Assembly (NCBI GenBank): GCA_917880885.1 | Contig: OU862918.1 | Coordinates: 1,302,001-1,366,000, forward strand | Reading direction: 5' to 3' | Source: Limnephilus marmoratus | Taxonomy: Eukaryota > Arthropoda > Insecta > Trichoptera > Limnephilidae | Length of the DNA stretch: 64,000 nucleotides | Shown here: one piece after another, positions 21,129 to 33,599 of the stretch | How positions within the stretch are numbered: position 1 is the stretch's first letter | Layout of the letters: each line of letters opens with the position of its first letter | Program-made: the position numbers and the translations under genes | The notes under the pieces: model-generated | What the model saw: the letters and a program-made list of their open reading frames with translations, nothing else | Told to the model about the DNA's origin: nothing | Databases searched by the model: none

Positions 21129-23030
21129 AATCTTATATACAACGGGTACCTGGCATGCGTTGCAAGGTCACTGTAACCTCGGGGTCAACTTAACTGTAAT
21201 GGTTCCATCCCAATTCCAGGGAAATAACATTTTAAAGCAAGTGCCTGCAATATATAACATGATATACAACGGTTACTCGGCATGCGTTGCAAGGTCACTG
21301 TAACCTCGGGGTCAACTTAACTGTAATGGTTCCATTCAAATTCCTGGGAAATTACATTTTAATGCAAGCGCTGCACTACATAACATTATATACAACGGGT
21401 ACCCGGCATGCGTTGAAAGGTCACTGTAACCTCAGGTTTCTTCATATATTTAATTTAACACACACCCGCTCCTCGCTTCATCCACGTTCACACGTCAAAT
21501 CGCATAGTGTTTTAACCCGTTAGTTGCCGCTGCAACGGGCAAAACCTAGTATATATAGTATTGTTTGGTTTTGGGAGAGGTCTTTTTCCGCGCACTTTTT
21601 GGTTGACGCAAAAACGACCAGTACGCCCTTTGCGTTTCACCCACCTCAAGGTTCACTTTCGGTTGAAGCAAATTGGGACTGAAAACTGTAAGCAAATTTT
21701 TTTCGACAAAATGAAATATATACAGGGATTTATTCTCCGATACGAATCGGCGGCGAAAACTAGAAGCTCTACTCGAATCACTCGATTCGGCTCGGTTGTA
21801 TTTCCCGCCGACAGATAGCGTTTCAAAAAAAAAATGACAAAAAAAGACTTAGCATTTTCCTCAAAGGAAAATGCTAGGTCTATGGTCAAAATCTTAGATG
21901 TCAAATTTTTAGCCTAACAAAACGGAACTCTCGGCGGTTTCGGTCGTTGTTTTTCGGAAAACGACATTACCGCCGAAAAACCGATTCCGGGCTAGATGTT
22001 TTTTGAAAATACGATAGCCGGATAGATTCCGCAACTTTTAAAACCAATATAACATGCCCATCCCATGTAAAAAAAGTCACGAGATGCTGACAAAACTCGA
22101 AATTTTCCGAAAAAAAATCATCAAAACACGTGCTCACAGATTCCATCGGAAGTTTAATTATTGCTGGCCAGTTCAAATTAACACGTTTTTCATTCGGGGT
22201 AGGTACCTACTTACTTCGGTAGTATTGCAAATATGATGAAAAAAGCAAAGATTGCCGGAATCTATGGAATGGGTACCTACACAACGAATTAGGTTTTAAT
22301 GCAATAAATACTAAGGTAAGGTTGTTTCGATGATACTAAATAATTCAATTTTTTTTTTTAAAGTTAATTTTCACGTTCTGTGTTGGTTCTACTCAAATTC
22401 TGTTTTTTCTCAATAAAGGCCAGTTACATCACAAAACTGAAATAATTACGGAACTTTCTAGAACTGAAAATTGACAAGAAAAATTTGTAAAATTGTCAAT
22501 TATTTTTTTTAAACAACCCAGCCTTATTATTTTTATGTTATGTTATTTTTAAATGTGCAGATTATCTATTTGGATATTGTGAAGTAACAAAAAAAAATAT
22601 ATATTACGCTGTTCTAGGTAGGTACTTTCTTGCAGGGACTTTTTTCCTTTAAAAATAAAACATGATATTGAATAAAATTATTTGTGCTGGAAAGAAGTTT
22701 TTATAAAATTATTTTATGCTCAACAACATAATGGCGTCGTTTTGGTGAAATATTACAACAAAGTACCTACTTAGTACTTACAATACAACTACAAATAGTG
22801 AGCTCTGGTATCATGAAATTGTGCATTGCTAAACCGTTTATCCGATTGCGATGAAATTTTGGGGGTGCGGTCAACTACGTGTTCCCTTTGTAGGCGCTCA
22901 TTCCTCGCTTCATCCGCATTCAGACATCGTTTTTTCTTCATATATATTTAATTTAACACACACTCCTGCTCGCTTCGTCTTTTAGGGAAACGAAGGAGAG
23001 AAGAGTTCTGGGAAGGAAAAGGGTTTAAGG

Positions 23031-23097
23031 GATTGAGTTCGAACCCGCAATCTTCGGATTGCGAGTCGAGAGTCTTACCTCTTGACCTAGAGGGCCC
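23031..23097 (-). pseudogene. tRNA-like sequence (SINE head or tRNA pseudogene)
   Basis: The minus strand reads GGGCCCTCTAGGTCAAGAGG, TAAGACTCTCGACTCGCAAT, then GATTGCGGGTTCGAACTC. A D-arm-like A box and a canonical B box (GGTTCGAACTC) are present, but the acceptor 3' strand does not pair with GGGCCCT. Not a functional tRNA. Confidence 0.6.
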
Positions 23098-23154
23098 TAA
23101 ATTATATAGCGTTATTTTGATAACCAATTTCAAAATAATTTTAATTTCGAAATA

Positions 23155-23646
23155 CAACAAAATTTAAAAATCAAAAAAGAATTTAAATTTCAACAAATTT
23201 TTAAATCCAAAAAATTTTAAAATCCAAAAAATTTTAAAATCCAAAAAATTTTAAAATTCAAAAAATTTTAAAAACGAAAAAATTTTAAAATCAAAAAAAT
23301 TTCAAAATCCAAAAAATTTTAAAAACGAAAAAATTTAAATTCCAAAAAATTTTAAAATCCAAAAAATTTTAAAATCGAAAAAATTTTAAAATCCAAAAAA
23401 TTTAAAAATCCAAAAAATTTTAAAATCGAAAAAATTTAAAAATCCAAAAAATTCCAAAATCGAAAAAAATTAAAAAATCCAAAAAATTTTAAAGATCACA
23501 AAATTTTGAAATCCAAAAAATTTAAAATCCAAAAAATTTAAAAAAACGAAAATAAATTAAAATCCAAAAAATTAAAAAATCGAAAAAATTTAAAAATCGA
23601 AAAAATTTTAAAAATCAAAAAATTTTAAAATCCGAAAAATTTTAAA
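23155..23646. repeat. A/T minisatellite, 15-17-bp unit
   Basis: About thirty imperfect repeats of AATCCAAAAAATTTTAA with CGAAAAAATTTT variants. A second array of the same unit lies at 43690-44165 and is introduced by the same leader (GTTATTTTGATAACCAATTT), so the leader and array moved together. Confidence 0.95.
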
Positions 23647-23721
23647 TCTTCATCCACGTTCACACATCAAATCGTATAGTGCTTTAACCCGTCAGTTGCT
23701 TCTGCAACGGGCAAAACCTAG

Positions 23722-26002
23722 TATATATAGTATTGTTCACTTTGGGAAAGCTCTTTTTCCGCGCACTTTTTCGTTGACGCAAAAAACGACCACTCTGCCC
23801 TTTACGTTTCAATCACCTCAAGGTTCACTTTCGGTTCAAGCAAATTCAGTGCACCCTCAGTACTTTGATTTTGCGAGGTCAGTTTTTTTCGACAAAATTA
23901 GCGCCTTATTCACAGAAAAACTGACGCGAATCAACGGCGAAAACTAGAACCAATAGTAAAATTATACTCAATTCGGCCAGGTTACATTTCCCGCCGACAG
24001 GTTCGCGTTTCCAAAAAAATGATGTCATTTTGGCCATCAGTTTCGATGCAAATGAAAATGCTAGGAATATTGAGTCAGGTCAGGGATCTCAGACGTCAAA
24101 TTTTTAGCCTAACAAAGCAGACTTTTCACGGTTTTCGGTAGTGGTTTTACGGTACGCGGCATTGCGGCCCCAAAACCGATCCCGGCCTGGATGTTTTTCA
24201 AAAATCTAACGCAGTAGAGAATTCCGCAACTTTTAACACCGATATACCATGCCCATACCATGTAAAAAACTTCAGGAAAAGCTACCAAAATCCGAACTTT
24301 TCCAAAAAAAAATCACCAAAACACGTGCTTAGAGATTCCATCGGAAGTTTAAATATTCCTAGCCAGTTCAAATTAACACGTTATTCATTCGGGGTAGGTA
24401 CCTACTTATTTCGGTAGTATTGCAAATATGATGAAAAAAGCAAAGAGAAGAAAATGCGCAGGTACCTACCCGAATACGTAGATACACAATTAATTAGGTT
24501 TTAATGCAATGGTAAGGTTGTTTCGATGATACTGAATAATTCAACTTTTTTTAAAGTTAATTTTCACGTTCTTTATTGGTTCTACTCAGTTCTGTTATTT
24601 TATCATTAAAGGTCAGTTACATTGCAAAACTAAAATAATTACAGAACTCGAACGGAACTATCTAGAACTGAAAATTTACTAGAAAAATTTAAAGAATTGT
24701 CAATTTTTTTTATTAATTATTATTTTTTTATTTTTAAGTGTGTTCTATTTAAACATTGTTAAATAAAAAAAAATAATAAAATATATATATATATACATTA
24801 CGCGTGTTCTAGGTAGGTACTTACTTGCGGGGACTTTTTTCATTTAAAAATCAAAACATGATATTGAATGAATTTATTTGTAGTGAAAATTATTTTATGC
24901 TCAACAGCATAATGGCGTCGTTTTGGTGAAATATTACAACAAAGTACCTACTTAGTACTTACACTTGCAAAATGAAATACAATACAACTACAATAGTGAG
25001 CTCCGGCATAATGAAATTTTGCACTGCTAAACCGTGCAACCGATTGTTATTGTTAATGGACTATTTGTGCGTAAATAAATTAATTATATACAGCGGGTAC
25101 CCGGCATGCGTTGCGAGGCCACTTTATCTTCGGGGTCAACTAAACCGTAATGGTTCCCTACTAAGTCCCGGGAAACAACATTATAAAATTATGCACTTTA
25201 TAAAATTATATACAACGGGTACCCGGCATGCGTTGCAAGGCCGCTTTAACCTCGGGGTCAATAAAACTGTAATGTTTCCATCCGAAGTCCTGGGAAACTA
25301 CATTATAATGCAAGCGCCTGCACTTTATAACAGTATATACAACGGGTACCCGGCATGCGTTGCAAGGTCACTGTAACCTCGGGGTCAACTTAATTATAAT
25401 GGTTCCATCCCAAGTACCGGGAAACTACATTATAATGCAAGCACCTGCACTATATAAAATTATATACAACGGGTACCCGGTATGCGTTGCAAGGCGACTT
25501 TAACCTAGGGGTCAACTTTACTGTAATGGTTTCATCCCGATTCCCGGGAAATAAAATTTTAATGCAAGCGCCTGCAATTTATAACATAATATACAACGGG
25601 TACACGGCATGCGTTGCAAGGTCACTGTAACCTCGGGGTCAACTTAACTGTAATGGTTCCATCCCAATTCCCGGGAAATAATATTTTAAAGCAAGTGCCT
25701 GCAATATATAACATGATATACAACGGTTACTCGGCATGCGTTGCAAGGTCACTGTAACCTCGGGATCAACTTAACTGTAATGGTTCCATTCCAATTCCTG
25801 GGAAATTACATTTTAATGCAAGCGCTGCACTACATAACATTATATACAACGGGTACCCGGCATGCGTTGCAAGGCCACTGTGAACTCAGGTTTCTTCATA
25901 TATTTAATTTAACACACACTCCTCTTCGCTTCATCCACGTTCACACGTCAAATCGCATAGTGTCTTAACCCGTCAGTTGCTTCTGCAACGGGCAAAACCT
26001 AG
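23722..26002 (+). mobile_element. Helitron/HINE-like element 4
   Basis: Complete from TATATATAGTATTGTTCACT to the hairpin-CTAG end. The 5' block is more diverged (TTCGTTGACGCAAAAAACG). It contains the hairpin module (24565-24670), a (TA)n run at 24782 and a seven-unit 127-bp array almost identical to that of element 1. Confidence 0.75.
25085..25895 (+). repeat. 127-bp minisatellite array in element 4
   Basis: About seven units with the same order of unit variants as 17590-18380 (GCGTTGCGAGGCC first, then the shortened second unit, CGGGTACACGG fifth, ACGGTTACTCGG sixth). The shared order shows that whole arrays were copied with the element, not expanded independently. Confidence 0.95.
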
Positions 26003-28318
26003 TATATATAGTATTGTTTAGTTTTGGGGTAGGTCGGGAAAAGGTCACTTTTTCGTCGACGCAAAAACGACCAGTACGCCCTTTGCGTTTCACCCACCTC
26101 AAGGTTCACTTTCGGTTGAAGCAAATTCCGAATGGAAACTGGGGGTAATTTTTTTCCGACAAAATGAAATATATACAGGGATTTATTCTCCGATACGAAT
26201 CGGCGGCGAAAACTAGAAGCTCTACTCGAATCACTCGATTATATTTCCCGCCGACAGACGGCGTTTGAAAAAAAAAATTTAGGAAAAAACCCGCTAATTT
26301 CACAAAGGAAAATGCTATATAGGACTATTGACATAGGTCAGGATCTCAGATGTCAAATTTTTAGCCTAACAAAACGGAACTCTCGGCGGTTTCGGTCGTT
26401 GTTTTTCGGAAAACGACATTACCGCCGAAAAACCGATTCCGGGCTAGATGTTTTTTGAAAATACGATAGCCGGATAGATTCCGCAACTTTTAACACCAAT
26501 AAAACATATGATTCTCATATAAAATACGTCAGGAGATGCTGACAAAACTCGAAATTTTCCGAAAAAAAATCATCAAAATACGCGCTCACAGATTCCATCG
26601 GAAGTTTAAATATTTGCTGGCCAGTCAAATTAACACGTTTTTCATTCGGGGTAGGTACCTACTTATTTCGGTAGTATTGCAAATATGATGAAAAAAGCTA
26701 AGATTGCCGGAATCTAAGGAAATGCGCAGGCACCTACCTGAATGGGTACCTACACAACGAATTAGGTTTTAATGCAATAAATACTAAGGTAAAGTTGTTT
26801 CGATGATACAGAATAATTGAACTTTTTTAAAGTTAATTTTCACGTTCTGTGATGGTTCTACTCAAATTCTATTGTTTTATCATTACAGACCAGTTACATC
26901 ACAAAACTGAAATAATTACAGAACTCGAACGGAACTTTATAGAACTGAAAATTTACTAGAAAAATTTAAAGAATTGTCAATTTTTTTATTAATTATTTAT
27001 TTTATTTTTAAGTGTGTTCTATTTGAACATTGTATATATATATACATTACGCGTGTTCTAGGTAGGTACTTACTTGCGGGGACTTTTTTCATTTAAAAAT
27101 CAAAACATGATATTGAATGAATTTATTTGTAGTGAAAATTATTTTATGCTCAACAGCATAATGGCGTCGTTTTGGTGAAATATTACAACAAAGTACCTAC
27201 TTAGTACTTACACTTGCAAAATGAAATACAATACAACTACAATAGTGAGCTCCGGCATAATGAAATTTTGCACTGCTAAACTGCGGTACCCGGCATGCGT
27301 TGCGAGGCCACTTTAACTTCGGGGTCAACTAAACCGTAATGGTTCCCTACCAAGTCCCGGGAAACAACATTATAAAATTATGCACTTTATAAAATTATAT
27401 ACAACGGGTACCCGGCATGCGTTGCAAGGCCGCTTTAACCTCGGGGTCAATAAAACTGTAATGTTTCCATCCGAAGTCCTGGGAAACTACATTATAATGC
27501 AAGCGCCTGCACTATGTAACATTATATACTACGGGTACCCGGCATGCGTTGCAAGGCCACTTTAACCTCAGGGTCAACTAAACTCTAATGGTTCCATCCC
27601 AAGTCCCCGGAAACTACATTATGATGCAAGCGCCTGCACTATATAACATTATATACAACGGGTACCCGGCATGCGTTGCAAGGTCACTGTAACCTAGGGG
27701 TCAACTTTACTGTAATGGTTTCATCCCGATTCCCGGGAAATAAAATTTTAATGCAAGCGCCTGCAATTTATAACATAATATACAACGGGTACACGGCATG
27801 CGTTGCAAGGTCACTGTAACCTCGGGGTCAACTTAACTGTAATGGTTCCATCCCAATTCCCGGGAAATAACATTTTAAAGCAAGCGCCTGCACTATATAA
27901 CATTATATACAACGGGTACCCGGTATGCGTTGCAAGGTCACTGTAACCTAGGGGTCAACTTTACTGTAATGGTTTCATCCCGATTCCCGGGAAATAAAAT
28001 TTTAATGCAAGCGCCTGCAATTTATAACATAATATACAACGGTTACTCGGCATGCGTTGCAAGGTCACTGTAACCTCGGGGTCAACTTAACTGTAATGGT
28101 TCCATTCCAATTCCTGGGAAATTACATTTTAATGCAAGCGCTGCCCTACATAACATTATATACAACGGGTACCCGGCATGCGTTGCAAGGTCACTGTAAC
28201 CTCAGGTTTCTTCATATATTTAATTTAACACACACTCTTCCTCGCTTCATCCACGTTCACACGTCAAATCGCATAGTGTTTAAACCCGTCAGTTGCTTCT
28301 GCAACGGGCAAAACCTAG
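26003..28318 (+). mobile_element. Helitron/HINE-like element 5
   Basis: 5' block TATATATAGTATTGTTTAG, GATACGAATCGGCGGCGAAA, hairpin module at 26841, then a seven- to eight-unit 127-bp array (27285-28205) and the hairpin-CTAG end. Part of the upstream array leader (the TGGACTATTTGTGCG segment of element 4) is deleted. Confidence 0.75.
27285..28205 (+). repeat. 127-bp minisatellite array in element 5
   Basis: Units with CCCGGCATGCGTTGCAAGG cores. The unit order differs from elements 1 and 4 by internal duplication of a CCTAGGGGTCAACTTTACTG variant, a sign of unequal exchange inside the array. Confidence 0.9.
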
Positions 28319-29664
28319 TTTATATAGTATTGTTCACTTTGGGGAAAACTCACTCACTTTTTTGTCGGCGCAAAAATGACCAGTACGCCCTTTGCGTTTC
28401 ACCAACCTCAAGGTTCACTTTCGGTCGAAGCAAATTCAGACAAGAAGCTGGGATCCTTTTTTTTTCGACAAAAAAAATATATACAGGGATTTATTCTCCG
28501 ATACGAATCGGCGGCGAAAACTAGAAGCTCTACTCGAATCACTCGATTCGGCTCGGTTGTATTTCCCGCCGACAGACGGCGTTTGAAAAAAAAAAGTGAC
28601 GAAAAAACCCGCTAATTTCACAAGGGAAAATGCTATATAGGACTATTGACATAGGTCAGGATCTCAGATGTCAAATTTTTAGCCTAACAAAACGGAACTC
28701 TCGGCGGTTTCGGTCGTTGTTTTTCGGAAAACGACATTACCGCCGAAAAACCGATTCCGGGCTAGATGTTTTTTGAAAATACGATAGCCGGATAGATTCC
28801 GCAACTTTTAACACCAATAAAACATATGATTCTCATATAAAATACGTCAGGAGATGCTGACAAAACTCGAAATTTTCCGAAAAAAAAATCATCAAAATAC
28901 GCGCTCACAGATTCCATCGGAAGTTTAAATATTTGCTGGCCAGTTCAAATTAACACGTTTTTCATTCGGGGTAGGTACCTACTTATTTCGGTAGTATTGC
29001 AAATATGATGAAAAAAGCTAAGATTGCCGGAATCTAAGGAAATGCGCAGGTACCTACCTGAATGGGTACCTACACAACGAATTAGGTTTTAATGCAATAA
29101 ATACTAAGGTAAGGTTGTTTCGATGATACAGAATAATTGAACTTTTTTTAAGTTAATTTTCACGTTCTGTGATGGTTCTACTCAAATTCTATTGTTTTAT
29201 CATTACAGACCAGTTACATCACAAAACTGAAATAATTACAGAACTCGAACGGAACTTTATAGAACTGAAAATTTACTAGAAAAATTTAAAGAATTGTCAA
29301 CTTTTTTTTATTAATTATTTTATTTTTATTTTTAAGTGTGTTCTATTTGGACATTGTTAAATAAAAAAAATAATTACGCGTGTTCTAGGTAGGTACTTAC
29401 TTGCAGGGACTTTTTTCATTTAAAAATCAAAACATGATATTGAATGAATTTATTTGTAGTGAAAATTATTTTATGCTCAACAGCATAATGGCGTCGTTTT
29501 GGTGAAATATTACAACAAAGTACCTACTTAGTACTTACACTTGCAAAATGAAATACAATACAACTACAATAGTGAGCTCCGGCATAATGAAATTTTGCAC
29601 TGCTAAACCGTGCAACCGATTGTTATTGTTAATGGACTATTTGTGCGTAAATAAATTAATTATA

Positions 29665-30310
29665 TACAGCGGGTACCCGGCATGCGTTGCGAGGCCACTT
29701 TAACTTCGGGGTCAACTAAACCGTAATGGTTCCCTACCAAGTCCCGGGAAACAACATTATAAAATTATGCACTTTATAAAATTATATACAACGGGTACCC
29801 GGCATGCGTTGCAAGGCCGCTTTAACCTCGGGGTCAATAAAACTGTAATGTTTCCATCCGAAGTCCTGGGAAACTACATTATAATGCAAGCGCCTGCACT
29901 ATGTAACATTATATACTACGGGTACCCGGCATGCGTTGCAACTGCACTTTAACCTCAGGGTCAACTAAACTGTAATGGTTCCATCCCAAGTCCCCGGAAA
30001 CTACATTATAATGCAAGCGCCTGCACTATATAACATTATATACAACGGGTACCCGGCATGCGTTGCAAGGTCACTGTAACCTCGGGGTCAACTTAATTAT
30101 AATGGTTCCATCCCAAGTCCCGGGAAACTACATTATAATGCAAGCGCCTGCACTATATAAAATTATATACAACGGGTACCCGGCGTGCGTTGCAAGGCCA
30201 CTTTAACCTCGGGGTCAATAAAACTGTAATGTTTCCGTCCCAAGTCCCGGGAAACTGCATTATAATGCAAGCGCCTGCACTATTTAACATTATATATAAC
30301 GGGTATCTGG
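29665..30310 (+). repeat. 127-bp minisatellite array in element 6
   Basis: Five to six units beginning with GCGTTGCGAGGCC and ending in a decayed core (GGGTATCTGGCATAAG) at 30300. Confidence 0.9.
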
Positions 30311-30394
30311 CATAAGTAAGTGAAGTTTTACTTCAGTCGTGTGGTCTAAAGCACACTTTTTTTAATTTATTTTCACGTTCTGTGTTATTTTGTC

Positions 30395-30720
30395 TTCGAT
30401 CGCGATGAAACTTTGGGGATTTCATGTGCGCATCGCCTCAATTCTTTCTGTATAAAATAGTGAGCTCTGGCATCATGAAATTATGCATTGCTAAACCGTT
30501 CATCCGATTGCGATGAAACTTTGGGGATTTGATTGCTGCATCCCTTCGATTCTTTCTGTATAAAATAGTGAGCTTGGGCATCATAAGATTATGCATTGCA
30601 AAACCGTTCTTCCGATTGCGTTTGGGGATTTGATGTGCGCAGGCCGGCAATGGTTTTTGTGCACAACAGTGAGCTCTGGTATCATGAAATTACGCATTGC
30701 TAAACCAATAAACCGATTGC
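30395..30720 (+). repeat. 108-bp minisatellite
   Basis: About three units containing CTAAACCGTTCATCCGATTG, CGATGAAACTTTGGGGATTT and TAGTGAGCTCTGGCATCATG. Successive ACCGTT cores lie 108 bp apart (30495 and 30603). The same unit and spacing recur at 42895-43150, with single units at 20490 and 22800. Confidence 0.9.
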
Positions 30721-32379
30721 AATGAAAATTTGATATTTAACCGATTTATATTTAATTTAACACACACTCCTCCTCGCTTCATCCACGTTCACACGTCAAA
30801 TCGCATAGTGTTTAAACCCGTTTATTGCTTTTGCAATGGGCCCAGCTAGTATATATAGTATTGTTTGGTTTTGGGGTAGGTCAGGGAAAGGTCACGAAAA
30901 AGCTCACTTTTGATTTGAGGGGAAAAGCGACCACTTTGCCCCTCGGGTGGGTGAAACGACAAGGGTCACTTTGGCTTGCTGCAGTTTGGTAAAATAAAAT
31001 TTGGCAAGCCAAATTGACCTCTAAGTTGATTCAATTTCAAAGGCCCCACGGTTCACTCTCCTTCGAAGCTATCTATCTCTTTTCAAATGCCCGCAAAAGT
31101 TGAGAAAGATATAGCGAAAATCTCCCATACAAAATTGATTTGGCTAGGTACATAAATTTTAAATGTCATTCTTCATTTTTCGATTTCCCACCGGCCGACT
31201 GGCATACGTGATTTCTTAGAAAATATCACGCTTGGAAGCCAAAATTTAGTAAAATTACGTCAACGAGACTTTTTAAAAGGTCAATTGACCATCGCAATTA
31301 TCACTTTTCACAAAAACATCGTTGTAATATTCGATTGAAAACTGACATTTGCGAAAAAACTACGGAAAAGTCATATTTTGAAACTAATGTTTAAAAATAG
31401 GTACAATTTACACGGAGACGCCTATCGACAGAATCTACAACCGCAGCTTTTCCTTGGAGAAATTCAAAAATGTGTCGAAATCTAAATTGGAACGTTCGCA
31501 GATCCTAGCGCGAAAAAAATGCTGTTGTTCAACGACTGATGGAACAAGTTTCAAATTGATTGTATTCGTACGAGGGTAAATAATAATCTTTATTAAATTT
31601 TCTCGAATCTTGCAACACTAAGCATGGAACATTATTCAAAACCACCGCAAGTTTTCAGCGAGGCCCTGACAGCCTTAGCTGACGTAATTTGTATGTAAAA
31701 TGTTCTAAAACGGGCGCAGGTGTTCGATTTTCAGGCTGTGCTTGAGGTGGTTGAGACAAAGTTTAACGGTTGTGTTGCCATATAAATGAAATATTATTAA
31801 CCATTTAAATACTAAGTAGGTACTTAATACAAAATTTAATAAAATCAAATAAAATGAGGTGCTTATCCCGATGACCAAATTTGTTTTCCTAAATAATAAA
31901 AATAAAATTATAGCGCCATTTTTGTGAAAAAAACCCTAGGTTTTGTAAAATAATGGATCCAAAGTATCAGGAGCGCAGAAATTGACCGAGATAATAATAT
32001 GTTGTTTTAGCTTCATTAAATTATACACGGTTAACCGTTCATCCCATTGCGACGAATCTTTGAGAATTTGATGATGGCATGTCTCCGATTGTGTCTACAT
32101 ACTTCTGTTTGGCAGATTTCTGCTGCTAGGCCCTGTCGGCGGCTTTATACATACGTATGTTTAACTATATGAAAAACTGTAAAATCGGTAGGTACCTGAG
32201 AAACTGATATATTATAAAATTATAAAAATAAAATTAAAGCGCCATTTTTGTGAAAAATTGCATTGCACATTCTGTATAAACGTTACAGGGTACCTACCAG
32301 GAGCGCAGAAATTGACTGAGGAATATTTAACTGTATGAAAAACTATAAAATCGTTAGGTGCCTGAGAAACTGATATAGG

Positions 32380-32960
32380 TATTATAAATGAATCGCCGAT
32401 ATGCAAGTACGCCCATAACTTTCGAATGCATGCACCGAATTGGATAATTATTTTTGTTTTGTGTTTGTAATTGTTAGGATAAGGTTTTTATTGATCTTCT
32501 GGTGAGCACTGGCATTATGAAATTTGTATAAAATGGTTGCCGAAATGTTTGCACGCGCATAACTTTCGAACGGATGCATCGAATTGAATAATTGTTTTTT
32601 TGGTGGGTTCGTTACTGTTAGGACAAGGTTTTGCATAAAAATACCGGTGAGATCTGCCATAATGAAATTTGTATAAAAATGAATTGCCGAAATGTATATA
32701 TGCGTATAACTTTCGAACGAATGCACCGAATCTGAAAATTCTTTTTTTATTGTTTTCGTTACTGATAGGACAAGGTTTCTATAAAACTACTGGTAAGCTC
32801 TGGCATTATGAAATTTGCATAAAAATCAATCGTCGAAATGTATGAACGCGTATAACTTCCGAAAGACTGCACAAAATTGAATAATTTTTTTTTGTTATGT
32901 TTGTTTATTGGCTGGTGAGCTCTGGCATTACGAAATTTGCATAAAAATATTTCAATAGGT
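32380..32960 (-). repeat. ~146-bp minisatellite
   Basis: Four units with ATAACTTTCGAACG, TGCACCGAATTGAATAATT, GTTACTG.TAGGACAAGGTTT and TCTGGCATTATGAAATTTG. The ATAACT landmarks lie at 32415, 32559, 32706 and 32852 (144-147 bp apart). It is related through GAGCTCTGGCAT to the 108-bp unit. The minus-strand frames here are products of the repeat. Confidence 0.85.
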
Positions 32961-33282
32961 GGCACGCGAGCTGTTTGAAAACCAAATGTAACGGCAATGA
33001 AATAATGAGCGCGGGAGGGGGGAAAAAACCACGGAGGGGGGAGGGTAATCTGGGAAGGGGGAGGGGAACCCGGGAGGGGTTTTGCGGGATGGAGGAAGGG
33101 GGGGGGGGTAGAGTACGCTATGAAAGAATATTTTTTCTGTTCTTTTTTTTACTCGAATAAAACAAAATTTTAAAAGGATAAATACCAGGAGTGCAGAACT
33201 AAGCAAGGGAAAATATATTAAGAACATGTTTTTTTCAATTATTTCTAGCTTTTTGGGAAAGGTGAATTTATATGCATTTAAT

Positions 33283-33592
33283 TTTTTTTTTTACATGAGC
33301 TCCGCACAGGAGGCCGTGGGGAAAATAATTTCCCTCAGGTCCTATGTCATCTTTGGGGATGCTGTGTGGAGGATTTTTTTTAAGGAAAGGAAGGAGATGA
33401 GAGTTCTGGGAAGGAAAAGGGTTTAAGGGGTGGGTAGGAATCTGGGGTTCAGTGTGTCCTGGACATCCGCCTCCAAGACCTAGACAGACCTCACCCCATG
33501 AACCCGGACACCCCTACTAAATCACCAAACGTAGCGAACCACTTGAGGTGACCTATGGCAGAGAAGTTGGTTATCCAATAAAGGACAACTTT
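33283..33592 (-). mobile_element. SINE-like retroposon, copy 10
   Basis: Poly(T), ACATGAGCTCCGCACAGGAG, inner hairpin, tail and body, then a deletion of the GGATGGATTC segment, and the head to GGTTATCCAATAAAGG. It lies just upstream of the 141-bp array. The start of the open frame at 33548 falls inside it. Confidence 0.8.
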
Positions 33593-33599
33593 GGGGATT

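Larger units (their letters stand above)
18501..21549 (+). mobile_element. Helitron/HINE-like element 2 (interrupted)
   Basis: Begins at the CTAG|T junction of element 1 with a 5' block like element 1 to about 19370. It continues as AT-rich DNA with no recognised content (19380-20430), a 40-bp retroposon-head fragment (20436-20478) and two retroposon copies. It finishes with two to three 127-bp units (21131-21432) and the shared hairpin-CTAG end. The middle is so altered that treating 18501-21549 as one element is an inference from the two ends. Confidence 0.55.
21550..23721 (+). mobile_element. Helitron/HINE-like element 3 (A/T-array version)
   Basis: The 5' block is nearly identical to element 1 (21550-22060 against 16253-16760, then diverging slightly). 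It carries the hairpin module at 22372, one 108-bp-type unit (GAGCTCTGGTATCATGAAAT) at 22800, a retroposon scrap at 22983-23030 and a tRNA-like stretch. The central array is an A/T minisatellite instead of the 127-bp repeat. The 3' hairpin-CTAG end is intact at 23690-23721. Confidence 0.75.
28319..30849 (+). mobile_element. Helitron/HINE-like element 6 (two repeat types)
   Basis: 5' block TATATAGTATTGTTCACTTT, hairpin module at 29161, five to six 127-bp units (29665-30310), then a switch to 108-bp units (30395-30720). The 3' end is a variant: CCCGTTTATTGC/GCAATGGG hairpin, then CCAGCTAG and T, closer to canonical Helitron ends than in the other copies. Confidence 0.75.

Noticed and set aside
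23155..23646. CRISPR-like array
   Set aside because: A/T minisatellite with short variable units and no unique spacers, in a eukaryotic window.
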